Assembly (NCBI GenBank): GCA_022592445.1
Contig: JABYQR010000062.1
Location: 97,695-161,694, forward strand
Length of the DNA stretch: 64,000 nt
Reading direction: 5' to 3'
DNA from: Cytidiella melzeri
Lineage: Eukaryota > Basidiomycota > Agaricomycetes > Polyporales > Irpicaceae
This document shows, one piece after another, positions 31,951 through 44,239 of this stretch. A model generated the notes under the pieces. That model had not been told where the DNA came from. It made no database searches and saw only the letters and a program-made list of their open reading frames with translations. The position numbers and the translations under genes are program-made. Position 1 is the first letter of the stretch, and each line of letters opens with the position of its first letter.

Positions 31951-33968
31951 TTAGGGCCACCCGTCGCCATACTCTTTCTCGTCGCCCGAATTGTCAGAGT
32001 GCTCACTGTCGCTCCCGCTGCCAGCTGAAACTGAGTCAGTCTCAAAATCTGCCTGGTCGGCAATGTCGCCGTAGACTTGAAGAAGTCCGAAAGCGTCCTC
32101 GGAGTCTTTCTCGCCTCCCTGTGACACGGAGTTGTATCGCGGAGGGGTGGCCTCAGGTTCAAATCCGTCCTCTGCCTGACTCATAGCTTCATCGTGAGCT
32201 TGAGCTTTACGCCTTCTAGCCTCTTTGGTCGCCGCTTCAGCCTGAGTCGCCTGCTGTTCTCGGACCTCACGTTGAATACGTCGCTGCTCTTCGATCATGT
32301 CCATGAAAGTCGGCGCTTGATCTTTGTCCTCCGACTCCTCATCGTACTCAGGCCCAAAAATCTCCCTTGAAATTCATTACACGACGGTCATGCTGCTCGT
32401 TCTGCTCGTGTTCACTCACCGATTCCACCAACGGAGGGTATCGCGGGCCCACTCCGGGTTGCCGAGTTCAAGGTCAGAGTCGAAGAGACGTATGATCGTG
32501 TCCCACATATCCTGCAGCGAGAAAGCGCCGTCTTTGATCTTCCATGTACTTACACTGCTCAGGGAGAATCTAGCCTACAGAAATGTTACGTATTAGAGTG
32601 CAGATGCGTAGGTGACCACATACCATAACTGCGGCCCAAGCGATCATGCCTGGCTCAACACGTCGGACTTTGTGTACTTTGATAAGACGAGATCGCCCGA
32701 CAGAAGCTGATGCGAAGTTTGGTTGCACTGCCGAAGATTTTCCTGTGAACAAATGACGAAAAACCTACAGAAGAGCGAGTGAGGTTGTCCATAACTGCAC
32801 GATGTATGCGCGTACCTTCAGAAGCAACGGACCCCTCAGAAGGCCTTCGTCGAACATTTCGCAATCCGATCCTTCGTCGTCGTCCCAGAGAAAAGAAGGC
32901 AAGTTTTTAGCTAGGATATTTTTCGTGATATCCTTCTTCCCAGACGTCACCGCGTTGCAGAAGCTCCATGACATTGCTATTAGTGCGAGGCTGATCCCAG
33001 ACGGAAGAGCACGCACCTTGTAGGATCTCTGTCAAAGGCCACTCGCATGTGTTGAGGGACCAGCAGCCGTGCGGTGGTGATGTTCCCCCAACCAAGCTGA
33101 TTTTTGGAGTGCCGGCCGGAATGGGTTCCTCAGAGATAATGTAGTTATGGATACTACCCTTGAGACCAGCGATGTCGTCCCTTCGCACGGCCGAAGCATG
33201 TTTTACCATCTAAAGCATCAGACAATCAGCATTGAATAGCACGTCATGTTGAAAGAGATGCCCTACGAAAGCGAGGAGCAGTCGAAAGCATTCCTCGCTC
33301 TTGACGTAGTACTTGAGATCAGTTACGAACTCTGGCATTACTTTTACCAGAGCATTCCATTGGTTGGCGACTCGCCAGACAACACGGCCCTCCCTGCGAT
33401 GCATATATGCGTTCCTAGTCAACTGTATGCGGGCAGAGAAGCAAAACTTACGAGGTTGCGCTGCCTGCCTTGAGCTCCTTCCAGATTTGCGAGCCCTCCT
33501 CAATCATGCCGCCGCCAACTTTGGCACCAAAGCTGAAGATGTCATCCATGTTGTCTGAGACCATTCCGGCTATGCGGGGAAGCCAGCGTGCCTTGCTCAC
33601 GAGCCTCTTCAAGACTGGATCGTTGCTTGTAGTGACCTAGAATCAGCTGCAAATGGAAACAAGACGCATACACACACACGTACCCGCGATCGGTAATGAG
33701 GGCAGCATGAATGGCCATGACCCGCTCCTTGGGGGCTAAATCCTCCATCGGCACGTCATTCTCCTCCGCTCTCGACGTTGCTGTTTTGCCCTCCTGCGTC
33801 GTCGTCAGAGCTGTCCGGTGACTGTGGCACTACTGGGCGGGGCCTCTTCGGGGCAGGAGCAGAGTGAGAAGCTTTCGATCGGCGCTTCTTCGCAGCAGGA
33901 GCAGCGTCGGAAGCTTTTGGCTTGTTGCGAAGAGGATGGGCAGAGTACTTTGAGTTATTGGCGGGCAT
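31951..33968 (-). CDS. DUF6698-family gene, multi-exon
   Basis: The start at 33968 gives a basic N-terminus (AAKKRRSKA, PKRPRPV, nuclear-signal-like) and an acidic stretch. About eight exons with short introns follow. They include MAIHAALITDRG, WLPRIAGMVSDNMDDIFSF, QWNALVKVMPEFVTDLKYY, SAVRRDDIAGLKGSIHNYI, a GCWSLNTCEWPLTEI segment, KNLPSFLWDDDEGSDC, FDEGLLRGPLLLKV, GMIAWAAVMARFSLSSVSTW and WARDTLRWWNREIFGPEYD. This order of motifs is that of DUF6698 proteins, an Agaricomycete family of unknown role. The end is a Gln/Glu/Ala-rich helix (EEQRRIQREVREQQATQAEA) and an acidic tail. All exons appear open. Exon boundaries are approximate. Confidence 0.72.
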
Positions 33969-34308
33969 GGTGAGGTGTGGGCACGAGAGAGAGAGGGTGT
34001 GAGTACGAGAGAGAGAAGGTGGACAGGGGGGGGGCGCCTCTTTTATGCGCATCCTGAAACAAGGTTTGAAGGTGACAGGTGCTGCTCTTACGACGCGTCG
34101 ACCGTGTCGAGTCACGTGAGCGCGAAGCAATATCACTCCAGCATGAAATCTAAAGAATATGAGCGAGTCCAAACTGTTTGTGTACATGTTACTACCAATA
34201 ATCAAAATATATGACAACGAGACAGTCCCTGCAGAAAAGAGAGCCACCATAGCGTACACAGAGTTCCAGCGATCACGAGAGCGTACGTGCTACGTATTCA
34301 GAGCGCGT

Positions 34309-37300
34309 TTATCGTGCAGCGGGTAAAGCACGACTAGCGAGTTGCCGGGCATTTTCGACCACATTAGTCTTTACCACTTTCCTAGGACTCAAAGTCCTGC
34401 GCCACTCTTGGGCAGTCTTGGGCTGCATAGTGCCCTCGAGTATCGCCCGGCGATGGTGACAAAAAATCGCTCGTTTCCGGCACTCCAGTAGTCGAGGGTC
34501 ATCCCAGATTGCGACCATGTCCATGCAGTTGGCCACCATGAGCGATAGGCAGTACCTGACGGTCTCGCGTTGGCAGATTCTGAGGGAGTATCATCAGTTG
34601 CGCCTCGCTTGGTAAACATGTCACTTACCCGGCTGGACTCTGTACACCCCACAGATCACATCCTCTTGATGTAACGACAGGTCGTCATCCACGTAGTCCC
34701 AGTCACCCAGCACACGATGGTTATCTCGCATTGCGAATCCACTTGGACCCTTGCATACCTCTGAATCGTCTGCATAAGAGTCGCGCGCCAGTCGCCACAG
34801 CAAGCCGCCCCGTAACAAAGCAGCACGTCCCTGAAAGCTCGTGATGATCTCGTCACGCTTAGCAACATATGCCTTGTAATTGTCGAGTGTAAACTTGTGC
34901 TTGTGCTCGACAATTCCAAGCCCCAGCGGCACTTGGTTGAAATACATTGGCATTGGGGGCGACGCCCAAAGCGTGCGCGGATCAGCAATTGGCTGGAGTG
35001 TGTTGAAGGGCACTCCCCAGCTGAGCAGAGTGCGAGTGACATCAAACATCGATGAGCTGACCTCCGATCGTAGGAGATGGTTGACGCTGACGGGGTCGGC
35101 CAGGCAAAGCGAGTATGGAACATCGTTGTCTCGTGGATCCCGGGCGTACACGAAGTACCAAGGGCAACCGCGATTGTCTAACACGGTTTGGACGATCAGG
35201 TCCCTCCGACGATGCCACGGGAATCCTCGAGTAGTACCGGGCGCAAGATCAGTGAGGGTGGGTGGCGGCGTCACAAACTCATTCGGCGGGCTTGTAAGAT
35301 ACGTGAAAAAGTCCCGCATTGGTGTGGAGTACTGAGGAAGGACCGTCTCATTGTAAACCCCCATCATGATATAGATCTTCTTGTCAGGTAGCAGAGTTTC
35401 GGGATTCCTGTACGTCGCCTGCGCTGTGTGCTCGATGATGCCATAGCGCTGCGTCAGCGCCGTGCTGAACGTGATACCATTACACATGGATAATTCGGGG
35501 ACGGGAGAATGAGTTCTGGGCACGGACGAGGGTGTGGTTCCACTGGTAGAGGCACTCGGCTGTGGCTGCTGATGAGTGGCAAGGGGCGAGAAGGCATGAT
35601 GACCGGCAGTGCACGAGGGGAGCGAGAGTGACGTCGAGGAGAGCGAGACCGAGGTCGTGGTGAGCGCGACCGACGTCGAGGTGAGCGAGACCGAGGAGCA
35701 GATCGAGAGCGACGACGAGGAGATTGAGAGCGACGACGAGGAGATTGAGAGCGACGACGAGGAGATTGAGAGCGACGTTGAGGAGATCGAGTACGCGAAC
35801 GACGGGATGTAGAAGGCTGAGGACTGGGATGAATGTGTGTGTTCTGCATCGTCATTGTGACGTCGTCGTCGTCGTACCAGGAATCCATCATCTCCTCGTC
35901 CTCAGTCACTGCGTTTAAGTCGAGTACTTCGCAGATGTCAAACTCGTTACGCACAGGATCATACCTGCGCTGCGAAACGGCAGAGTTGGCCCATGCGTTG
36001 CGCCAGTTCTTGCGCCCGACAAACGTTCTGATCCAGGCGCCACTGCTGTCCTCTGACCATTTGAACACCCGGCAACCATGCGATTTATTCGGGAGCTCGA
36101 GCGCAGCATGTAGCCTCTCCTTTGCTTGCACTCGAGCCTTTTCAGCAGGGCTCATCTTGGCAAGTTTTGCAGCTTTGCTCGCATCAATCCTGGCAAAGAA
36201 CTGCTGAGGCGTTTTGCCCGGAGCCTGATCAGTGACAGAATCTCGCCCTAAGGCAGACACATGAAGGGGGCCGGGAGGGCGTGACACATTGTTGGCCGAC
36301 GATGAGGCCGAAGGAGATGCACCCATGCTGCCAGTCGCCCAGGCTGAGGACGACGATTGAGCCGGAGGCGGACCCCAAGGAGACAACGAAGGGACCGCAA
36401 GAGATGACGAGGAAGCATTCGCTGGCTGCCAGTCAGACAATGACTGCAAGTCTGCAGTCGATTGAACCTCTTCAATTTCCTCACCCCATCCACCAATGGC
36501 CAAACCCGCTGCAGGACCTCGACGAGATGCATCCAACTCGATTGCGGAGGGCAGATATTTGGCAGACCACGGATGCGCAGATATTGCTGGGCGAAGCCCG
36601 AAGTACAGCCAGACCGGCAATTCAAACTGGTTGATGACCTCCGTCAAGTTTTCCAAGGTCGAGCTCAGAGGAGCTACGGTGACATCGACAATGAGTCCCA
36701 GCCTTTCAATGCGGGTGCCTGTGACGGGGCTGGTGACTTGACAGATCACAGACTCCTGCACCAAGTTCGCCTCGTCTATGGAAATTAACTTGCGCTCTAG
36801 CAATGATTCCACCCAGTGCCTAGGCAAGAGGTGGCCAGCGTACGTCAACTTTGCTACATTGATGACGAACACGCCTCGCACGATGCTCAGATAAGACCTC
36901 GCTTGTTTCCGCGAAGACCAGCTGCGATCGGATCCATACACCTGTGGCCATGGAAATGAGTCGGTCTCTACCTGGACGAGGAGAGGCGTGCGTGTTCCCA
37001 AGGGAAAACTGCGATGCATTGACGCGAGGAGTTTTTGCATGAAGGCCTCTAGGTTGCGCCACTTTGCAACGTTCTCAAGCCTCCACTTTCTGTCGGGGCC
37101 TTGAACAACTTTAAGACCAGAAAGCGGCTCCAGCAGTCCAACATACTGAGACTGCTTTGGGGTGAGCGCGGTCCAGTAGTGTAACTGGTTGGCGTGTCTC
37201 GTAAATAGCCACGGCCAAGGGAGGGGGAGGCGACCAACGTTTTTTGGTAGATTATCTGGCGCAGTGCTCGGCAGAGTGGTCGCATTGGGAGATACGTAGA

Positions 37301-37379
37301 GGCCGGGGTAACGGGGGATGTCCTTGTCAGAAGCCCACATAACCGTGGGTTTATCGAGAGTCTGTGGTAGACTGGCCAT
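34309..37379 (-). CDS. Large RS-repeat protein, unknown function
   Basis: The long first frame (37379-35454) contains an ordered N-terminal domain: SQYVGLLEPLSGLKVV, KWRLENVAKWRNLEAFMQKLL, LPVWLYFGLRPA. A Ser/Ala-rich linker follows, then a second domain (ARVQAKERLHAALELPNKSHG, RKNWRNAWANSAVSQRRYDPVRNEFD). Next is a run of about ten SPRRRSQ-type repeats resembling SR splicing-factor tails. The frame must then change by intron or shift near 35500. The C-terminal region (35523-34621) reads FGIIEH-like RYGIIEHTAQATY, RGFPWHRRRDLIVQTVLDN and FTLDNYKAYVAKRDEI. An intron at 34625 leads to a last exon ending at 34309. I do not recognise the family; related multi-copy genes seem common in mushrooms. 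It lies co-directional with the DUF6698 gene. Confidence 0.6.
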
Positions 37380-37677
37380 TGCAAAGCTGCGGAAGCGTTG
37401 GTTGTGATGCAAGACGCAGCTAGGGTGAACTACTCACGACATGTTCAAGCACGATTCGTGAGTAGAGCTTTGAGTTATTTGCGGCGCAGGAGGTGGGGAG
37501 AACTTGGCAACCATGAGCAACGAGCGAGAGCGAAGCAAGATACTGTACTTACTGACAACGAGCTGCCCAGAGACAGAGCCCAACAGAAGGTGGGACGGTG
37601 GTCTTCTCCAATTGAGGCGTAATGGACGCGGTCAATCCGAGTCCAAGCAGCGAGGCTGCAGTCTAAACGACCGATAG

Positions 37678-39345
37678 TGATGCATGACCTACGCCAGCAG
37701 CTGCGCCGCTAGCGAGACGTCCAGGTATCGGGGCGAAGAGGAGGAGGAGGCTACGCCGGCAGCAACGCTGCTAGCGAGAAGGAGGTGGTGGTGGTGGGCG
37801 AAGAGGAGGAGGAGGCTACGCCGGCAGCAACGCTGCTAGCGAGAAGGAAGTGGTGGTGGTGGTTGCGGTGGTGGTGGTTGCGGTGGTGGTGGTTGCGGTG
37901 ATGGTGGTTGAGGTGGTGGTGGTTGAGGTGGTGGAGGAGGCTACGCCGGCAGCAACACTGCTAGCGAGAAGGAGGTGGTGGTGGTGGGCGAAGAGGAGGA
38001 GGAGGCTACGCCGGCAGCAACGCTGCTAGCGAGAAGGAAGTGGTGGTGGTGGTTGCGGTGGTGGTGGTTGCGGTGGTGGTGGTTGCGGTGATGGTGGTTG
38101 AGGTGGTGGAGGAGGCTACGCCGGCAGCAACGCTGCTAGCGAGAATGAGGTGGTGGTGGTGGAGGAGGTGGTGGAGGGGTCTACGCCGGCAGCAACGCTG
38201 CTAGCGAGAAGGAGGAGGAGGTGGTGGTTGCGGTGGTGGTGGTGGTGGTGGTTGCAGTGGTGGTGGTGGTTGCGGTGGTGGTGGTGGTGGTAGTTGCGGT
38301 GGTGGTTGAGGAGGAGGTGGTGGTGGTGGTGGTGGTCGCGATGGTGGTGGTTGAGGTGGTGGTGGTCGAGGCTGAGGAGGAGGTGGTGGTGGTTGAGGTG
38401 GTGGTGGTGGTGGTGGTGGAGGAGGAGAAGGTGGTGGTGGTTGAAGCGGAGGAGGAGGAGGAGGTGGTGGTGGTGGTGGTCGCGGTGGTGAGGTTGTCGG
38501 GGCTGGCGATGGTGGAGGTCGAGGTGGTGGTGACACGAAGAGTGAGTGGTTTGAGCGCTTGTGCGGTGTCACACGGTTGGGCGCTCTGAGGTCTTACCTT
38601 TGCGTCTAACGCAACTGGCAAGTCAGAGTCAACCCCCGACAACCACACTACCGCGACGACCACCTTCGTGACGACGACGACGACGACCACCACCACCTCC
38701 TCCACCACCTCCTCCTCCACCACCTCGACCACCACCACCTCAACCACCACCACCACCACCACCACCACGACGACAACCACCTAGACCACCACTGCAACCA
38801 CCACCACCACCACCACCACCTCCTCCTCAGCCTCGACCACCTCCTCCTCCTCCTCCGCTTCGACCACCACCACCTCAACCACCACCACCACCACCACCAC
38901 CACCACCTCCTCCTCAACCACCACCGCAACCACCGCAACCACCACCACCACCTCCTCCTCCACCTCCTCCTCCTCCTACTTCTCGCTAGCAGCGTTGCTG
39001 CCGGCGTAGACCCCTCCACCTCCTTCTCCACCTCCACCACCTCATTCTCGCTAGCAGCGTTGCTGCCGGCGTAGACTCCTCCACCGCTTCGACCACCACC
39101 ACCTCAACCACCACCACCACCACCTCATTCTCGCTAGCAGCGTTGCTGCCGGCGTAGCCTCCTCCACCGCTTCGACCACCACCACCTCAACCACCACCAC
39201 CGCAACCACCACCACCACCACCACTTCCTTCTCGCTAGCAGCGTTGCTGCCGGCGTAGCCTCCTCCATCGTCTCCTCCCCGATACCTGGACGTCTCGCTA
39301 GCGGCGCAGCTGCTGGCGTAGGTCACGCATCGCTATCGGTGGTCT
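37678..39345. repeat. 1.65-kb inverted repeat of GGT/GGA tracts with a 26-bp core motif
   Basis: The left arm is G-rich on the plus strand and the right arm C-rich. The outer ends match as an inverted repeat of more than 60 bp, left 37678-37740 and right 39274-39345. It includes gacctacgccagcagctgcg and gagacgtccaggtatcgggg. The core CTACGCCGGCAGCAACGCTGCTAGCG occurs at 37751, 37816, 37941, 38006, 38116 and 38181, with a variant at the left end (37689). In the right arm it occurs inverted at about 38984, 39049, 39132 and 39233, with a variant at 39296. Between cores are long GGTGGTGGT or GGAGGA runs. A non-repetitive centre lies at about 38530-38670. Apparent ORFs here are poly-Val, poly-Trp or poly-Pro translations. 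Confidence 0.9.
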
Positions 39346-39489
39346 TGACTGTCGCCAAGGGGTCATTAGCGTGCTTGCGACTATCTCATTGTCGCCATTG
39401 CTTCTCGCAGTCTTATATTATCACCGTGCAAGTGACACGCTCTCGGGCTGATGCGCACGCTGGTGTTGCTGCTGTGGATATATTTTGTC

Positions 39490-42400
39490 ATGTCTTTTAC
39501 CTGCTCTGCGTGTGGAGACAAAAACTTTAAGGATATGCGCGCGTTAACCTGGCACAAAAAGCAATGCAAAGCTGCTATCCAGTCGCTTGAGAGAACGTAT
39601 CAAAACTTCAAGAAGGCTGGCAGGGAGGATCGCAAAACAAACAAACTCCTAGTGTCCGCGAAAATTCGACGGAAGACTGAGGGAGAGGCTGTAGAGGGTG
39701 AAAGGGGACACTTGCGACAGACTTTGAACGAGGTATGTGATTACAATGACACCATGCTAGGCATCGTACTAACAAAACTGTAGACTTTCGATACGTTCGA
39801 GGACGTGTATATTCAACCCGAGGCAGGCCCTTCTCGCGTCCTGCCAGAACAGCCCGAGGCCGGTCCTTCAAGCACGACGCCAGATCAGCACGAGGCCGGT
39901 CCTTCAAGTATACAATGCGAACAACAACCGCCGGCTATATTCAGCGCGTCGGGACGTAGACGCAAGATGCCCAGGGCTTACCTCGACTTTGTCCCCACCG
40001 TAGACAAACGTGTCAGGGCTGTGGCAGATATTGCTTCGCTAGTGCAACAACCGCAGGCAGCAGCGCTGCCAGTTCAACAAGCCGCAGGTCTCGTTATTGA
40101 TCCTGCTCCGGCCAGTGCTGCTGAGCCTTCATCCTTCCCGAATCATCCTCCTCCCGTTCACACTACCGCCACAAACGCCTTTGGACTGTATCGTGAATAC
40201 ACTGGCACAGTACCGCGCCATGATCCCGACACTCTGGTGACTTCTGATATGCTGGTAGATTCCCCTTGCATCGCAAAAACAGCCAAGACGACAAGTAGCA
40301 ATCCGCTCTGTGTTTTCGGCAGAAAGGTCGCTGATATGGCCAGCCAGTGGTTCGCCCCGTTCTCGAACGTGTCGATTTATCGCTATATTCGCTGGTTCTA
40401 CAGTGGTTCCAATGTCAAGTCTGCGGGAGAAGGAAATCGCTTGGCAAGTGAGGTCTTGACGGCGCCAGACTTCGATAGTCGGGATCTGCGAGGTGGCGTG
40501 AAATGGAACGTTTGGATGGGTATTGTGAGCCGTCAGGAACTTTTTCAGCCGATGACGGGTGGCGGGAGAGTTCGTCAAGATCAAGCTTCCCAGGGAGGGC
40601 ACGGAGTACAAGTCAGACGAGGACGCGCCAGAGTTCGAGGTCAAGGGCATCTGGCACCGGTCTCTCACAGGATTTTGAAAGCTGCACATGAGGACGCTAC
40701 ACAACGCCATTTCCATATGAACCTGTACAGACTATTTCGGCGCAGCACAGGCGCAGATGCTCCTGAGACTGGTCGCACGTCTGACACGCGTGGGGAGCGC
40801 ATCTACTCTGAGCTATACGACTCCGATGCAATGCTTGATGAGCAGAGAAAGATTAATGCTCTGCCTCGTAACCCCGAAGACGGTGATGATATCGAGTATT
40901 GTGCAGCGCCCATTATGGCGTGGTCAGACGCAACACATCTCACCAGCTTTGGCTCGGCGTCTCTTTGGCCGTTCTACGTGTTTCTAGGAGCCCAGTCCAA
41001 GTACATGAGAAACATGCCGTCAACGTTCGCGGCGCATCATTTATGCTATGCTCCCAAGGCAAGTCTCCGTCAGAAATGTGAACGATAGTGAGACTGACTT
41101 TTGTTTTACGCAGCTTCCGGACTGTTTCAAGACAGCTATGAGAAAGAGTATGGTGTGCCGCCACCGCCAATGTCCTTCGATTATGTCGTTCCCAACTACT
41201 GCAAGCCGTCTGGGCTTTGATTCTCGACGAGGAGTTCATGCATGCTTATCGACACGGAATGCTTGTTCAATGTGGGGACGGAATACTCCGCCGCCTTTTC
41301 CCTCGCCTCCTCACCTACTCTGCAGATTACCCTGAAAAGTAAGTTCGTGATCTGTAGTTACTCCTTCGGTTATTGAAGCGGTTGAGTCAGGGTTGCCCTC
41401 GCCTGTATACGATTCCTTGCAAAATGCCCATGCCCGCTGTGCTTGGTACAGAAGAAGGACATCGCCAACATGGGGACGAAGAAGGACATGAAAGCACGAC
41501 GTCAGAATCCTCGTGTAGACAGCGTCCAGACACAGTCCATCATCACGAGAGCTTGGAAATGGATATTCGTGCGTGGATACGGCACCAAAAGCAAGATGGT
41601 CGAGCAGCTGTGGAGTCCAAGTCGCTTACACCTGTCAGAGTACGTATTCAGCTGTATCATCCTGAGATAATAAGCCAATTATCTCCACAGAGCATATTTT
41701 CTATCCGTTTTGCGCCGCATGATGTCAACTTCTACTCCATGTTTGTACCCGATGTCATGCACGAGTTTGAGCTGGGTGTGTTCAAGGCGCTGTTTATTCA
41801 TTTGATAAGCTGTCTCTGGGCCTACGGCGGTGACAAGGTATCTCAGCTGAACGGACGGTAAGCATTCTCTAGATTTGGTGGGTCAAGAGACTGATCTCTT
41901 GCACCTGCCCAGTTTCCGCCGAGTGCCCACGTTCGGCCGTGACACGATTCGGAAGTTCAAGGTGAACGCTTCGGGTATGAAGAACTTTGCAGCACGGGAT
42001 TTCGAAGACACCCTACAGGTACGTTTTTTGGTGGCGCTATGCCTGTTCGACGCAAGGCTGACCTCATGTCAGTGTCTCATACCATGCATCGAGGGCCTCC
42101 TGCCAAACCCTCTCATGAAGATTGTACTGGACCTCGTGTGGTGCTTACTAGTCTGGCATGCGCTCGCAAAACTCCGCCTCCACACGGAGAGTACTCTAAC
42201 CGTGATGGAAGGCGCTACGAGCTCTTTGGGAAAGTCTGTGCGAGCGTTTGCAAAGGAATGCGAGTATGTGGACACTCGCGAGGTAGACGGCGAGGTTTCA
42301 GCGCGAAGCCGTCGCAAAGGGGCTGCGGATGTTAAGCAGACTCGGGAGGCATCGGGCAAGGACCAAAAAAACCCAAAGGCGGTTTCGGCGAAGCATGGCT

Positions 42401-44229
42401 CGAAGTTAGCCAAGAGCAGTGCTGGCCACCCTGCAGTGTCGGACAAAGGCAAGGGGGCAGCGTTGCCCAAGGAGCCAAGGAACAAACGACGTCTCAATCT
42501 GCAGACCTTCAAGTGGCATAACCTTGGCCATCTGCCAGATGCGATAAGACGCTTTGGCACGTCAGATGGATTTACTACGCAGATTGTACGTCTGCCATCT
42601 CACTCGTGCGCTCTTGGGACTGACCATGCTTTCTGATGATAGGGTGAGCTTGAACATCGAAGGGTGAAGAAGTTTTATCCGCGAACAGACCGCAAGAACC
42701 ACGAGAAGCAGATAGCGACGCACACCCGGCGCGAACGGATACTTGAGAGTATACATGCGCGAGATATGCTTCGGCTGCGTGAAGCTGATCGACGTTTACG
42801 TATGGCAGGCAACAACGGATTGCCAGGACCGTCCTCTCCCCAGCAGCAGCCTCAGACTCGTAAGCGAGGCCGCCCAAGAAAGCATGCTGTGCAGTCTCAT
42901 TGCAGGGACAGAGAGACTTTACCAGCAACAGTATTCGAGCTTCATCATCACATGTCCGACTCACGCCGTGATCATTTCGATATGTTGGAGTTCGTGTTGA
43001 ACAACAAGGCAGATCTCGCTCTCAAGGTACGATTGTTGACCGAGTTGGATGGTAACAGCGAACTAACTGGCTCTGCACCAGGAGTTCATCCCGCAGATGA
43101 AGACCCACCTCATCAGTCGATTGTCCGGAAAGGCGTATACCGGGGACGAGGACGACTTTACGGACGAGGAGCAGCACAAACTTCAAATAAAGGATAATCG
43201 TGTCTATGTGCATCAAACTCTACGGGTCAGCTACACGACGTATGATATGCGGCGTGATTCGGATAGCATCAACCCGCGAAATCACCCAGACATCATGCTG
43301 CTGTCTCAAGAAGACCAGGAGGATCCTGCCACATCCCATCCGTACTGGTATGCGCGCGTGATTGGGATCTATCATGTCGAAGCTCGCTACCTTGCACCCA
43401 ACTCAAATGCGACTGAATTCACTCACGTCGACTTGCTCTGGGTTCGCTGGTTCGGCCGAGACATGTCAGCTCCTGGCGGATTCGTCACGAAACGCTTGCA
43501 CCGCGTTGGCTTTGTGAGTGAAGACAGTGGTGGAGCTTTTGGGTTCCTGGACCCAAGCCAGGTTGTTCGCGCAGTCCACCTCATCCCCGGCTTTCATCAC
43601 GGGCGCACAGACGAGCTGCTATGTGGACCTTCGGAAGCAAGGCGATACGAGGAAGCCGAGGACGACGACGACGCTCGGTTAACGACGGATTGGCGGTACT
43701 TCTACGTGAACATGTACGTCACATTCATTTCTTGTTGTTTACTTCACTCATGCTTTCAATGTACAGGTTCGCGGACAGAGACATGTTCATGCGGTTCCTT
43801 GGTGGGGGAGTTGGGCATACCATGCTCGGAATATACGACCGGATTCAACACGTACTACAGACACTCGAAAAAGAAACCTCTCGCACCAAAGCACGCAAAG
43901 TGGTTCCACAAGATGGTAAGTGGACTACGCAAATGCTACACGAGTGACTACTAATTGGTCACTTCACAGCAGACGAATCCGACGGATGTGCGATCGCCGA
44001 AGGCGACGTCGTGCCCGGAGAGAGCGACATTGAGGAAGAAGCGGATCCTGGCGACCTATCGGACGACGACGAGGAAGCAGATCCTACTGAACTTCGAGAC
44101 TATGGCTACAATGTCGGGGACGACGAGGACGAAGAGGACGACGAGGAAGAGAAAGAGGATGAGCTTGGCTCTGAGACTGGCGACATCGACGAAGACAATC
44201 CTGGTGAATATGGCTTTGCTCGATACTAA
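39490..44229 (+). pseudogene. Second Plavaka-type (KDZ-superfamily) transposase, frameshifted
   Basis: The start encodes a C2H2-like finger (FTCSACGDKNFKDMRALTWH). An intron and then repeats of EAGPSS follow. Plavaka motifs include YRYIRWFYSGSNVKSAGEGNRL, PIMAWSDATHLTSFGSASLW, QAVWALILDEEFMHAYRHGM, CGDGILRRLFPRLLTYSADYPEK, CPCPLCLVQKKDIANMGTK, VPDVMHEFELGVFKALFIHL and the GELEHRRVKKFYPR motif. The C-terminus has a LLWVRWFGRD...VGFV domain, RYFYVNMFADRDMFMR and a strongly acidic tail. Reading frame changes by single bases near 40577, 40672, 41125 and 41167, where conserved blocks continue in another frame. The gene is therefore probably dead, although later exons are open. It is not close in sequence to the first Plavaka gene. 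Its start is 145 bp after the large inverted repeat. Confidence 0.85.
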
Positions 44230-44239
44230 AATATCTTGA

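Noticed and set aside
35609..35812. Acidic plus-strand ORF with IESDDEE repeats
   Set aside because: It is the complement of the SPRRRSQ repeats in the minus-strand gene.
34309..37379. TET/JBP dioxygenase, often linked to KDZ elements
   Set aside because: No HxD...H...R iron and 2-oxoglutarate site was found in this or the other accessory genes.
38181..39040. Poly-Val, poly-Pro, poly-Trp and poly-Thr ORFs on both strands
   Set aside because: They are translations of GGT/CCA and GGA/CCT simple repeats in the large inverted repeat.
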